Positions 8,848 through 17,149 of a stretch of 64,000 nucleotides of DNA are shown in pieces; position 1 is the stretch's first letter, and every line of letters starts with the position of its first letter. The position numbers and the translations under genes were made by a program. Source of the stretch: Candidatus Omnitrophota bacterium (lineage in GTDB: Bacteria; Omnitrophota; Gorgyraeia; Velamenicoccales; Velamenicoccaceae); assembly GCA_003451585.1 (NCBI GenBank), contig DMEU01000006.1:87842-151841 (forward strand). The letters run 5' to 3'. The notes under the pieces were generated by a model. It was not told the origin of the DNA. It saw only the letters and a program-made list of their open reading frames with translations, and searched no databases.

Positions 8848-10677
8848 ATGCAACATACTTACGATTATAGTCAATTTCTGCAGACGATTTCCAAAGATCA
8901 GTGGAAGCGCATTGAGGCTAAGCGGCGCAGCGGTATCGCTGCGCCGCTTTTTTCGCTCTATTCATCCGCCAGCATAGGCATAGGCGGCCTTGCCGATATC
9001 AAATTACTCGTCGATTGGTGCAACAAGACCGGTATGAGCATAATACAGCTCTTGCCCATGAACGATGTCGGGTTCAACTTCAGGCCTTATGACGCCCAAA
9101 GCACTTTTGCTCTGGACCCGATGTACTTATCTATCGAGGCCCTTAAAAATGTCGACTTGAAACTCTTTAAAAACGACATCAAAAAGTTAAGAAAAGAGTT
9201 CACCGCCGGCCAGAAAAGGGTCGATTACCGCGTAAAAGCGGCAAAACTCCAGCTTTTATGGAAGATATTCGACTCCGGCGTACTTGGAAGCGGCCCTGTC
9301 CCTGAAGAATTTATCAGCCAGAACAGCTTTTGGCTTGAAGATTACTGCCTGTTCAAGGTCATAAAAGAAAAAAACAACGAGATGTCGTGGGAGGGGTGGA
9401 GCGAAGACTTAAAGCATAAAAAAGAAGAGACACTATGCGCGTTTAAAGAGGAGTATTCCGAAAATATACAATTCCACAAATGGCTTCAGTGGCAGCTCTA
9501 TGAACAGTTTAAAAAAGCAAAAGGATACGCCGCAGACCACGGCGTGATCTTTATGGGAGACCTGCCTTTCCTGGTCTCACGCGACAGCGCCGACGTATGG
9601 GCGCACCAGGATTATTTTAAGCTCGATCTGGCGTCCGGCGCCCCTCCTGATATGCTGTATTCAAAAGGGCAGAGATGGGGAATGCCGCCCTACAATTGGG
9701 AAAAGATCGGAACGAATAACTTTGATTACCTGATACAAAAATTAAAATACGCCCAAAACTTCTACGACCTTTACCGCATAGACCACGTTGTCGGCATATT
9801 CCGCGTATGGACCATAGCCCTTTCAGAACCGCTTGAGCACGGAGGGTTGAATGGTTGTTTCGACCCTAAAGACGAGGCCCTTTGGGAAGAACACGGTAGA
9901 AGATTGCTGTCGATCATGATAGAAAATTCAAATATGCTGGCTTGCGCCGAGGACCTGGGCGTAGTCCCGCCATGCTCATATAAAGTCCTTAAAAGCCTTG
10001 GTATACCTGGCATAGACATCCAAAGATGGATGAGGGAGTGGGATAAAAGCTATGATTTTAAAGACCCTGCCGATTACAGGATAAATTCTCTTGCCACCAT
10101 CACCACCCATGACATGAGCAGCCTCTGCGCCTGGTGGGACTACGAAGCAGGGACGGTAGATGAAGAATTATTCTGGCGTAAATGCGTTGAGAAGAATATC
10201 CCGTTCGACGATAAAAAGGACTCCCTTTTTGACCTGAAAAATTCGCGTCACGGCCGCCTGCGCTGGAAAGAGAGCATATCCGACGTAAAGGTGCTGCTGG
10301 ACCGCCTTGGTTCGGATGAAACCACAGCTAAAGGCATTGTCGATCTTTATAAGGGCTCGTTCGACGAAAAAAAGAAATTCATCGAATTTTTAGGCCTTGA
10401 GCATGCAAGCGGCGACACTTACCCATCACTGCTCATAAAACAGGCGTTAGAAAAGGCCAGCGAGAGTGCTTCGATCTTCAGCGTTCAGTTGTTACACGAC
10501 TGGCTCTCGCTTGATTCGCTATTTGATTTCGACCCGTGGGAACTGCGCATAAACTTCCCCGGCACGTTAAGCGAGAAGAATTGGACGCTCGTCCTGCCGA
10601 TATCCTTAGAGGACATGCTCGAATTGCCTATAAATGAAGTGATAAAAAAAATAAATCACGATAGCGGCAGAACATAG
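8848..10677 (+). CDS. malQ: 4-alpha-glucanotransferase (GH77)
   Basis: Disproportionates malto-oligosaccharides by transferring glucan chains (amylomaltase). The GH77 landmarks are present: GIAAPLFSLYSS at the start, the nucleophile region YRIDHVVG (Asp312), the acid/base CAEDLGVVP (Glu368) and TTHDMSSLCAWW (Asp422). At 609 residues it is somewhat longer than the common bacterial type of about 500, with extra C-terminal sequence. With GlgC at 55.6 kb it points to glycogen metabolism. Its start follows the inverted repeat; no clear ribosome site is visible upstream. Confidence 0.93.
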   Translation: MQHTYDYSQFLQTISKDQWKRIEAKRRSGIAAPLFSLYSSASIGIGGLADIKLLVDWCNKTGMSIIQLLPMNDVGFNFRPYDAQSTFALDPMYLSIEALKNVDLKLFKNDIKKLRKEFTAGQKRVDYRVKAAKLQLLWKIFDSGVLGSGPVPEEFISQNSFWLEDYCLFKVIKEKNNEMSWEGWSEDLKHKKEETLCAFKEEYSENIQFHKWLQWQLYEQFKKAKGYAADHGVIFMGDLPFLVSRDSADVWAHQDYFKLDLASGAPPDMLYSKGQRWGMPPYNWEKIGTNNFDYLIQKLKYAQNFYDLYRIDHVVGIFRVWTIALSEPLEHGGLNGCFDPKDEALWEEHGRRLLSIMIENSNMLACAEDLGVVPPCSYKVLKSLGIPGIDIQRWMREWDKSYDFKDPADYRINSLATITTHDMSSLCAWWDYEAGTVDEELFWRKCVEKNIPFDDKKDSLFDLKNSRHGRLRWKESISDVKVLLDRLGSDETTAKGIVDLYKGSFDEKKKFIEFLGLEHASGDTYPSLLIKQALEKASESASIFSVQLLHDWLSLDSLFDFDPWELRINFPGTLSEKNWTLVLPISLEDMLELPINEVIKKINHDSGRT

Positions 10678-10685
10678 GAGGAGCC

Positions 10686-11126
10686 ATGAAGACATACGTA
10701 TGTAAAGTTTGCGGACACATCGAGTTTGATGAGATTACCGGGAACTGCCCAGTCTGCGGAGCGCCTCAAACGAGCTTCGAAGACAAGCCCGACATAATAC
10801 ATAAGCCCGGCGAACCGACGAATTTTACAGAGCCGGAAAAGAAGCACATTCCGTCTATTCTGGTCGTAAAGACATGCGGCTTGATACCGCAGGGGTGCAT
10901 GGATGTCCATGTAAAAGTAGGAGAAGTAGAACACCCCATGCTTAAAGAGCACTACATAACTTTTATAGACTTCTACATAGACAAAAAATACTTGTCCCGC
11001 GTTTATCTTACACCTGAAAGGCTGCATCCCGCCGCCGCCCTGCACCTTAAAGCAGATACGGGCGTCCTGACAGCCGTAGAGCACTGCAACATCCACGGCT
11101 ACTGGATGGCGGAAAAAAATTTGTAA
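10686..11126 (+). CDS. Rubredoxin-like domain fused to superoxide reductase
   Basis: Residues 1-30 form a short rubredoxin-type iron site with CxxC pairs Cys6/Cys9 and Cys21/Cys24 (CKVCGH and CPVCGAP). The rest is a superoxide reductase (desulfoferrodoxin/neelaredoxin) domain with its iron ligand pattern: KKHIPSI, EHPMLKEHYI and EHCNIHGYW, where Cys and His bind the catalytic iron. It reduces superoxide to peroxide without making oxygen, a defence typical of anaerobes. An AGGAGG ribosome site precedes the ATG, and the gene lies 8 bases after malQ. Confidence 0.88.
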   Translation: MKTYVCKVCGHIEFDEITGNCPVCGAPQTSFEDKPDIIHKPGEPTNFTEPEKKHIPSILVVKTCGLIPQGCMDVHVKVGEVEHPMLKEHYITFIDFYIDKKYLSRVYLTPERLHPAAALHLKADTGVLTAVEHCNIHGYWMAEKNL

Positions 11127-11150
11127 CCTTATGACACAATTTAGGCAGCA

Positions 11151-12158
11151 ATGAAATTAAATATCAAATATATTCCGCTCGTCCTTTTCTTCATGGCCAT
11201 GGGGGCTGTCTTCGCTTTTTTCTATACTGAGCTGGCACTGCCGGAATTCAACGGTTTTACCATGAAGGTCAGGGATATGCGGGGGCAAAAGGCTTTTGAT
11301 CTGCCTGTCCAGCAGACATATCTCTTAAAGATATGGGGGGATGACATTATTGAAAAGGCTCATCTAAACGGCCTGCCTTTGACTCATACCATATATCGCC
11401 CCAGAAAAACCCTTAAGGAATTTTATTACCTCTTGCCCTCAGGAACAACAAAGCCCGGCGAGAACATCTTGGCTGCCGTTCCCGGCAAACGATACAGCTT
11501 TATGATAAGAAATAATATCGTAGCGACTGACTTCGGCGTTATAAGCTTTAAGGACAACCAGATAGGAAAGAATAGGGCTTCTTTTGGGCTATTTGCCTCT
11601 TTTATGCTGTTATTTTCCGCAATAGGATTATTCATCTACTATATTTCCTCAGTCCTTTCAAGCATGCCTTTTAACAATATCCTTATAGCCCAAACAGCGT
11701 CTTTTTTACCTTGCATCGCATTCCTTTATTTGATACGCCAGATAAACAACTTGCTTCCTATCAACCTCTACTTTCTCAAAAACAGCTATTTCGGCGTTTG
11801 CGCATTTCTAATAGCTATCTTTTATGTGCCGGCTATGTTTCTTTTGCTGCTTAAGGGAAATAAGGCCTATACAAGCGTTGCAACCGACGGCAAAAACGCC
11901 AATATCCATACATGCGTTGTAGCCGGCGGCAAAGGATATGCCGAAAAACTTATAGGGCACCGGGCCGTTAAATGGCTCCTGTCCCGCGAATTCGCCGATA
12001 AATGCCTTATTTTATTTATGGCGCTGCTGTTCTCATGCGCGTTCCTAATGGCTGTCAAATTTGAATTCCTGGCTTCCTTTTTCGGGAATATCGCGTATCT
12101 GGTTTTAGTTACAGCGGTTATTATAAAACTCCGTAAATCCGCGCGCCCATCCCAGTGA
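11151..12158 (+). CDS. Multi-pass membrane protein of unknown function
   Basis: I do not recognise a family. The N-terminus has one membrane segment (residues about 5-25), followed by an exported domain of about 115 residues and then several more predicted helices (about 145-170, 178-198, 213-235, 285-303, 308-327). The gene overlaps that of an O-antigen-ligase-like protein by four bases (GTG inside the stop region), so the two are probably made together and may act in surface polysaccharide export or assembly. Confidence 0.75.
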   Translation: MKLNIKYIPLVLFFMAMGAVFAFFYTELALPEFNGFTMKVRDMRGQKAFDLPVQQTYLLKIWGDDIIEKAHLNGLPLTHTIYRPRKTLKEFYYLLPSGTTKPGENILAAVPGKRYSFMIRNNIVATDFGVISFKDNQIGKNRASFGLFASFMLLFSAIGLFIYYISSVLSSMPFNNILIAQTASFLPCIAFLYLIRQINNLLPINLYFLKNSYFGVCAFLIAIFYVPAMFLLLLKGNKAYTSVATDGKNANIHTCVVAGGKGYAEKLIGHRAVKWLLSREFADKCLILFMALLFSCAFLMAVKFEFLASFFGNIAYLVLVTAVIIKLRKSARPSQ

Positions 12159-13360
12159 TCGAAAAAAGCTCACTTTATCCGGAAAAGCTCCTTTTCTTCT
12201 CGGCCCTTTTTACGCTTTTTTTCATACCAATCTACAATTCTTTGACGAGCATAGGAATAGGCCTTACTTTTCTCTTTCTGACCTTGACCATGATCAGCAG
12301 GCGCTTTTGCCTGAAAGGCCGGTATCAGTACATCGCGGCTGTCGTTCTTTTTTTTCTCTTAAGTATCATCTCCATGGCCAACTCAAGCGCTCCAGCGGCA
12401 TCTTTAAAAGGCCTGAAAAAACTATCTATCTATTTTTTCCTTTATTTGTCCGCGCTTGCATGCGTCCGTGACGAAAAGCGCGTCAAAGGCTTCATTTTTA
12501 TCCTTATTTTTTCCGCTGTGGTAGTTTCGCTGGACGGGTTATATCAGTTCGCGCAAGGGCAGGACTGGTTCAGCGCGCGCGAGTTGATGAGCTATCCGCA
12601 CTTGGGTATTAAACGCGTTACGGCGTCATTCAATCAGGCAGGCAGCCTCGGTATCCACCTCGGGCTGATCCTGCCGATTGCCTTAAGCTTATCCATATTC
12701 TATGGCCCGGGGGCCGCAAAATGGCTATCGCGGGCGGCCGTTGTTTTGATAATGCCGGCCCTAGCCTTGACTTACGCCCCTGGAGCCGCCTTCGGCATTT
12801 ATGCCGCCGCCCTGCTCATCGCGGCCTTAAAGAAAAAAATCTGGATAGCCGCGCTCCTTCTGACAGGGTTGATATTCGGGTCTTTTCTCTTGCCGGAATC
12901 TTTGACGAGCTGGCCTAATGGTTCGCTATTTACATCCGTGATCGGCCGCGTAAATATGTGGAGCACCGGTTTAAAGATCATATCTATCCATCCTTTTATC
13001 GGCAGCGGACTGCACACATTTCCCATAAATTACCAGAACCTATGCCTGCCTGGCCAGCCGCATTGCGGTGGAGGGGCGCCTTACGCGCATAATATGTACC
13101 TGCAGATGGCCGCGGAGACCGGCCTTTTAGGACTGGGGGCCTTCCTGGCGCTCATGGTAATTACTTTCAAAGGGCTGCTTTTTATTTTTAGATCTGAGAA
13201 AACAGGGAACTTTATAAAAACGACATCATTGGGTTTAATAGGAGGGATAACGGCTTATTTGACGCACGGGCTCCTTGAATCAAGCATCTACACATCACAA
13301 GGCGCCTTGCTATTCTGGGCCATGCTTGGCCTGTCCCATGCCTTGATTAAAAATTGTTGA
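12155..13360 (+). CDS. O-antigen ligase-like polymerase (Wzy_C type)
   Basis: A polytopic membrane protein of 401 residues with about ten to twelve hydrophobic segments. It has the O-antigen ligase signature region: a large loop with RVNMWSTGLKIISIHPFIGSG, GLHTFPINY and the HNMYLQMAAETGLLGLGAF motif, as in WaaL/Wzy_C (PF04932) proteins. These join or polymerise glycans on lipid carriers at the outer face of the inner membrane. The start is GTG at 12155, overlapping the preceding stop. The acceptor (LPS, capsule or glycoprotein) cannot be told from sequence. Confidence 0.85.
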   Translation: MIEKSSLYPEKLLFFSALFTLFFIPIYNSLTSIGIGLTFLFLTLTMISRRFCLKGRYQYIAAVVLFFLLSIISMANSSAPAASLKGLKKLSIYFFLYLSALACVRDEKRVKGFIFILIFSAVVVSLDGLYQFAQGQDWFSARELMSYPHLGIKRVTASFNQAGSLGIHLGLILPIALSLSIFYGPGAAKWLSRAAVVLIMPALALTYAPGAAFGIYAAALLIAALKKKIWIAALLLTGLIFGSFLLPESLTSWPNGSLFTSVIGRVNMWSTGLKIISIHPFIGSGLHTFPINYQNLCLPGQPHCGGGAPYAHNMYLQMAAETGLLGLGAFLALMVITFKGLLFIFRSEKTGNFIKTTSLGLIGGITAYLTHGLLESSIYTSQGALLFWAMLGLSHALIKNC

Positions 13361-13429
13361 TTTTTTGCGGTTTTCAGGGTAGACTTTTAGTAGAAGTTAT
13401 TTGTTTGTAAGATAATACGCAAATTAAAT

Positions 13430-14143
13430 ATGAAGAATAAATTGTTTTTAATAAGCCTGATACTGCTTGCTGCTACTGTCACGGCCGGTATCACCTGCCT
13501 TGCCCAAGAACAAATAACAATCACGACCTATTACCCGTCACCATACGGAGTATACAGAATTATGAGGATCTTTCCTTCTACTCTTTGTACGAGCAGTGCG
13601 GTTTGCTCAAACGAAGGAGAGATGTGCCAGAGTAGTACTACCCATAAACTATACGTCTGCAGTGGAAGCCCATTAACCTGGAAAGAACCAGGATATTGGG
13701 CGCCTCAAACCACAAATCCGAATAATATCTACAATACGAATACCGGCAATGTAGGCATCGGACTCGGGTCATCCACTGCTCCCACACAAAGGTTAGATGT
13801 CAATGGGAACATAAATGTCCGTAGCTCACAGGTGAGGATGTATAACAGCGCCAATCATTACTACGGCGATGGGTCTAATCTAGCCGCGCGGATGTCCGGT
13901 AACTTCTATGTCCAAAACCAAGCCGGCAGCGGATACAGATACATTTACGCCGCGGATTTATATCTGGCTGCTCCAATCTATGGTGTTGCCAGATGGGCAA
14001 GCCAGCCGCCATCATCATGCATAAGAAAATTCTTTTCAAGCAGTTCCGGAACTCAAACCTGCCCGGCTGGTTATAATATCCCTATGGCCCCTTTAAATCC
14101 AGTCCAAACTAGCGGTGTTTTCCTCTGTTGTGCATATACATAA
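13430..14143 (+). CDS. Secreted stalk-like protein with ITTYYPSPYG start
   Basis: Residues 1-25 are a Sec signal peptide (KNKLFLISLILLAATVTAG...CLAQ), followed by EQITITTYYPSPYGVYR, a start I associate with surface proteins of uncultured Omnitrophota-like bacteria. The middle has a VGIGLGSSTAPTQRLDVNG segment as in phage-tail-fibre-like or S74-associated stalks. The C-terminus is cysteine-containing (CIRKFF, QTCPAGYN, LCCAYT). It is likely a cell-surface or secreted protein of unknown function. It sits just upstream of hxsD, 23 bases before that gene's ATG, but no sequence feature ties it to the Hxs system. A GATAAT box at 13411-13416 may be its -10 element. Confidence 0.8.
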   Translation: MKNKLFLISLILLAATVTAGITCLAQEQITITTYYPSPYGVYRIMRIFPSTLCTSSAVCSNEGEMCQSSTTHKLYVCSGSPLTWKEPGYWAPQTTNPNNIYNTNTGNVGIGLGSSTAPTQRLDVNGNINVRSSQVRMYNSANHYYGDGSNLAARMSGNFYVQNQAGSGYRYIYAADLYLAAPIYGVARWASQPPSSCIRKFFSSSSGTQTCPAGYNIPMAPLNPVQTSGVFLCCAYT

Positions 14144-14166
14144 TCCATAAAATTAGATATATTTAT

Positions 14167-14574
14167 ATGAAAATAACGCTTGATACGCGGATATATCCTC
14201 TGGAAGCCATAATGAACGCATGTTACGCTTTCATCGACCGGGCATATGTATCTCTTGACAGGCCATCAAAAGAAACGGCAAGGGTCGATTTGAAAGACAA
14301 AAAAACGGCCGATAAAAATGCCGGGAAAAACCTGAAAGAAGAATTCTTAAACGAGCTGTTGCATAGTTCAGTGCGGTACCAGATAAGCAAAAACAATAGA
14401 AAAATTCGGGAATATATTGTCGGTCGCGCGTTGTATAGCCCTGTCTTATCCGAAACAATAGGTCCTGATGGCGGTAAAGAACTTGATTACCTCGAAGACC
14501 CTCTTGGCATAGCGATACCCTGGGAGAAGAAATACGGCAAGAAAAAGAAAAAACATTCCGCAAAAACCCTATAG
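14167..14574 (+). CDS. hxsD: His-Xaa-Ser system protein HxsD-like
   Basis: A 135-residue protein read from the ATG at 14167 (MKITLDTRIYPLEAIMNACYAF). A longer in-frame start at 14128 would overlap the previous gene and adds only a non-conserved stretch. The pattern of an N-terminal beta-rich segment with YPxxAIxxAxYxF, and a helical FLNELLHSSVRYQISKNNRKIREYIVGRAL, fits the HxsD family of the NCBIfam/TIGRFAM His-Xaa-Ser system (the LLNDYFLR-type motif appears as LNELLHSSVR). HxsD is a small non-enzymatic component found with the HxsB and HxsC maturases and may bind the precursor; its role is not established. A Lys-rich C-terminal tail is present. Confidence 0.75.
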   Translation: MKITLDTRIYPLEAIMNACYAFIDRAYVSLDRPSKETARVDLKDKKTADKNAGKNLKEEFLNELLHSSVRYQISKNNRKIREYIVGRALYSPVLSETIGPDGGKELDYLEDPLGIAIPWEKKYGKKKKKHSAKTL

Positions 14575-14607
14575 CATAACGCTTATTTTCTGCCTCAAAT
14601 AGAATCA

Positions 14608-16068
14608 ATGAATTCAATCATGCTCCAAACGATAGAACGACAACCGTTAAAAAAACATATCGGTTTTTTAAGGTTTACGGGGCATAAAAAAGGGTATTTG
14701 CTCACCAACGACACAGGCGGATACTGTATTCTATCCGTCCATGAGTTTTCCGATTTCATTGAAGGAAGGCTGGACACACTGAAAAAACCCAGGCTTGCCC
14801 GCCTGCGGGAGTTGGGTTTTTTGGCGGATACGTTGAATCTCGAGAAACTCATAGGAGAATACGCTTCGCGCCGCGCTTTTTTATCCGCTGGGACAAATCT
14901 TCACATAGTAGTCATCACGCTGCGTTGCGACCACGGGTGCATCTATTGCCAGACATCCTCCGGCAGGCCGGCAGACAAAGGCCTGGATATGGATATAACC
15001 ACGGCCAGACAGACGGTTGACAGGATATTTGAATCCCAAAGCAAGCTCATCACGATAGAGTTCCAGGGAGGAGAGCCCACCCTTAACTTCGATACCCTGC
15101 GTTTTATAGTTGACTACGCTTCTGAAAAAAACAGATCCGCGGGCAAGGACCTTTTGTTCTCGCTTGTAACTAATCTTGTTTCGCTTAACCAGAAGCAATT
15201 TGACTATCTTGTAAAAAACAAGGTCAGCATATGCACTTCTTTGGACGGCCCTGAAATTTTACAAAATAAACAGCGTATTTTTTTTGAAGGACGCGGGTCC
15301 TATAGAAAAACTCTGCACTGGCTAAAGAAGTTCAAAAAATCCTTCGGTTCCAGAGAATTCCCTCATAAAATAAATGCGCTAGCAACTATCACAAGGCACT
15401 CCTTCCCTCATTACAAAAAAATCGTAGATGAATATACCGGCCTCGGCTTGAATATCATACATTTAAGGCCGGCCAATCCGTTCGGGCTGGCTAGCCATAA
15501 CTGGGGAAAAATCGGATTTTCTGCCGATGAGTTTCTTTCCTTTTACCGAAAAACCTTTGATTACATCCTTAAAAAGAACCTCGCAGGTGAGTTTATCGCA
15601 GAAAGAACAGCGGCAATATTCCTAAAGAAAATCTTTTCCGATATTGACCCTAATTATCTTGACTTAAGGTCGCCGTGCGGCGCCGGCATAGGCCAATTGG
15701 CATATAATTTCGACGGCGATGTCTTTTCCTGCGACGAAGGAAGGATGCTGGCAAAGACCGGAGACGACGCATTCAAAATAGGCAATGTCAGATCCAACGA
15801 TTATCATGATTTCATGGCCAGCCCGGTATTAAAAGCCGTCTGCCTTGCCTCGTGCCTGGATAATCTTGCGGGCTGCCAGGACTGCGCCTATATGCCTTAC
15901 TGCGGTGTGTGCCCGGCATATAATTATTCGCTTACCGGAAACATATACGGCAAAGAGCCCCATAACGACAGATGCAGGATCAACAAGGGGATACTGGACC
16001 ATATTTTCGATAAGATCGAAGATACCGACTGCGCGGAGATATTTAAAACCTGGATAAACCACACATAA
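14608..16068 (+). CDS. hxsB: His-Xaa-Ser system radical SAM maturase HxsB
   Basis: A 486-residue radical SAM/SPASM enzyme. Residues 15-90 form a PqqD-like N-terminal region (YLLTNDTGGYCILSVHEF). The SAM-binding [4Fe-4S] motif is CDHGCIYC (Cys107, 111, 114), followed by the QGGEPTLNF glycine motif. The C-terminal SPASM region runs CGAGIGQLAYNFDGDVFSCDEGRML ... FKIGNV, then CLASCLDNLAGCQDCAYMPYCGVC. The DGDVFSCDEGRML stretch is characteristic of HxsB. It should modify the His-Xaa-Ser precursor through a 5'-deoxyadenosyl radical; the chemistry is not settled. It lies between hxsD and a secreted Cys-rich protein gene. Confidence 0.85.
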   Translation: MNSIMLQTIERQPLKKHIGFLRFTGHKKGYLLTNDTGGYCILSVHEFSDFIEGRLDTLKKPRLARLRELGFLADTLNLEKLIGEYASRRAFLSAGTNLHIVVITLRCDHGCIYCQTSSGRPADKGLDMDITTARQTVDRIFESQSKLITIEFQGGEPTLNFDTLRFIVDYASEKNRSAGKDLLFSLVTNLVSLNQKQFDYLVKNKVSICTSLDGPEILQNKQRIFFEGRGSYRKTLHWLKKFKKSFGSREFPHKINALATITRHSFPHYKKIVDEYTGLGLNIIHLRPANPFGLASHNWGKIGFSADEFLSFYRKTFDYILKKNLAGEFIAERTAAIFLKKIFSDIDPNYLDLRSPCGAGIGQLAYNFDGDVFSCDEGRMLAKTGDDAFKIGNVRSNDYHDFMASPVLKAVCLASCLDNLAGCQDCAYMPYCGVCPAYNYSLTGNIYGKEPHNDRCRINKGILDHIFDKIEDTDCAEIFKTWINHT

Positions 16069-16078
16069 GGCGGTGTTT

Positions 16079-16852
16079 ATGAAAGAAAAAATCTGTTTTC
16101 TGGCAATGGTGCTGTTTCTTTTGGTTTTCGCGTTCGCGGGCGCGTCATCAGCCAAAGATGAACTCGAGTTCTATGAAGATTGCATGAAAGAGTTCAGTGT
16201 TTCAAATATTGATTTACGGTCGAAGGAAGTTGCGCCGTTGACGTATCTTTTAAATGACTATTTTGCCTGCCGGGTTGCCGCAAATGACGACATAAAAGAA
16301 TGTTCAAGCCTGCTTGAGCCGATTGAATGCAGGAAAGTATTGACAAATTACTGGCTTTTTTACGGCAGGCTGATCCAGAAAAACCGTGTTACGCAAGTCG
16401 TGTTGGACTCTTGTTCCTCAACAGAAAAAAACGGCTGTAAAATAATCGCTGACGCGATAGTAAAAGATAACCCCTCCATTTGTTACGGAACGAGAGCAGA
16501 ACCTGTGGAAAAAAGTAAAGCCGATTACTGCGCGGCTGTTTCCGGAGGCAATCCGTCGCTTTGCCCAGATCTTTCCTGCCGCGATCTCACCTATTTTGTC
16601 GCGGCGCTGAAAGCCGGTGACCAGAAACTTTGCGATAAAATATCCATAAATAACCCTAACGTGGACCACAAAGAACGGCTAAAAATGGTGTGCAAGGGAG
16701 GCACTACCGGCAACACAGAGCTTTGTCAGCAGGCTAAAGAGTTCGAAAACTTCAAAAAAAGGTACTGCTCACAGACCGCAAAACAGCGATATCTGCAAGA
16801 AAAAGAAGTTCTGTTAAAAGGGCCGGCATTTGATGAAAAAAGGGGGCAATGA
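16079..16852 (+). CDS. Secreted Cys-rich repeat protein of the Hxs locus
   Basis: The ATG at 16079 is chosen because an AAGGCGG ribosome site lies six bases upstream; a GTG at 16073 would touch that site. Residues 1-25 are a signal peptide (ICFLAMVLFLLVFAFAGASSA). The mature part has about 14 cysteines in a loose repeat: NPSICYG, NPSLCPD, DQKLCDK and NTELCQQ, each preceded by a Cys about 10-20 residues before. No known family is recognised. It stands between hxsB and the precursor gene, ending one base before the hxsA ATG. It may be a periplasmic partner or receptor of the modified peptide, or a second substrate. Confidence 0.75.
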   Translation: MKEKICFLAMVLFLLVFAFAGASSAKDELEFYEDCMKEFSVSNIDLRSKEVAPLTYLLNDYFACRVAANDDIKECSSLLEPIECRKVLTNYWLFYGRLIQKNRVTQVVLDSCSSTEKNGCKIIADAIVKDNPSICYGTRAEPVEKSKADYCAAVSGGNPSLCPDLSCRDLTYFVAALKAGDQKLCDKISINNPNVDHKERLKMVCKGGTTGNTELCQQAKEFENFKKRYCSQTAKQRYLQEKEVLLKGPAFDEKRGQ

Positions 16853-16853
16853 A

Positions 16854-17141
16854 ATGGCCAAAAACAAAAAGAAAAGAAAAAAATTGATGCCTAAAATAAA
16901 AAAAGACATCCTTGATTTTTGCTTCTCCGAAGAGGGAAAAATCAGCAAAAAAACTGTGGCGAAGCTCGGTTTAACGATGGCGATGCTTTCGGCTTCGGTA
17001 AAAGCCCTTGAAGCATGCCATGGCTCCGGCACGAGTACAGCAAATGCATTTTTTTCGGCAGGGCAGGGCGGACACCAATCAGGGACAACACACGCAAGCC
17101 ACCCGTCGCATACTTCCCACGGCTCACATGGACAGTGGTAA
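16854..17141 (+). CDS. hxsA: His-Xaa-Ser repeat precursor peptide HxsA-like
   Basis: A 95-residue peptide. The ATG at 16854 follows an AGGGGG ribosome site (16841-16846) that overlaps the end of the preceding gene. The N-terminal leader is Lys-rich (KNKKKRKKLMPKIKK), then has a conserved-looking SEEGKISKKTVAKLG segment, then a hydrophobic stretch LTMAMLSASVKALEAC. The C-terminal core is Ser, Thr, Gly and His-rich and contains HAS-HPS-HTS-HGS in tandem before a final HGQW. That His-Xaa-Ser repeat and the neighbouring hxsD and hxsB identify it as the probable RiPP precursor. Cleavage may occur near the Gly before LTMAML or after ALEA. No other precursor-like gene was found in the array. Confidence 0.85.
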   Translation: MAKNKKKRKKLMPKIKKDILDFCFSEEGKISKKTVAKLGLTMAMLSASVKALEACHGSGTSTANAFFSAGQGGHQSGTTHASHPSHTSHGSHGQW

Positions 17142-17149
17142 TTTAATAA

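Noticed and set aside
12721..12918. Small Arg-rich frame on the plus strand inside the O-antigen ligase gene
   Set aside because: It is a shadow of the longer ligase frame and has no ribosome site or recognisable features.
14128..14166. Upstream start for hxsD
   Set aside because: It would overlap the previous gene and adds a non-conserved stretch; ATG at 14167 begins the conserved region.
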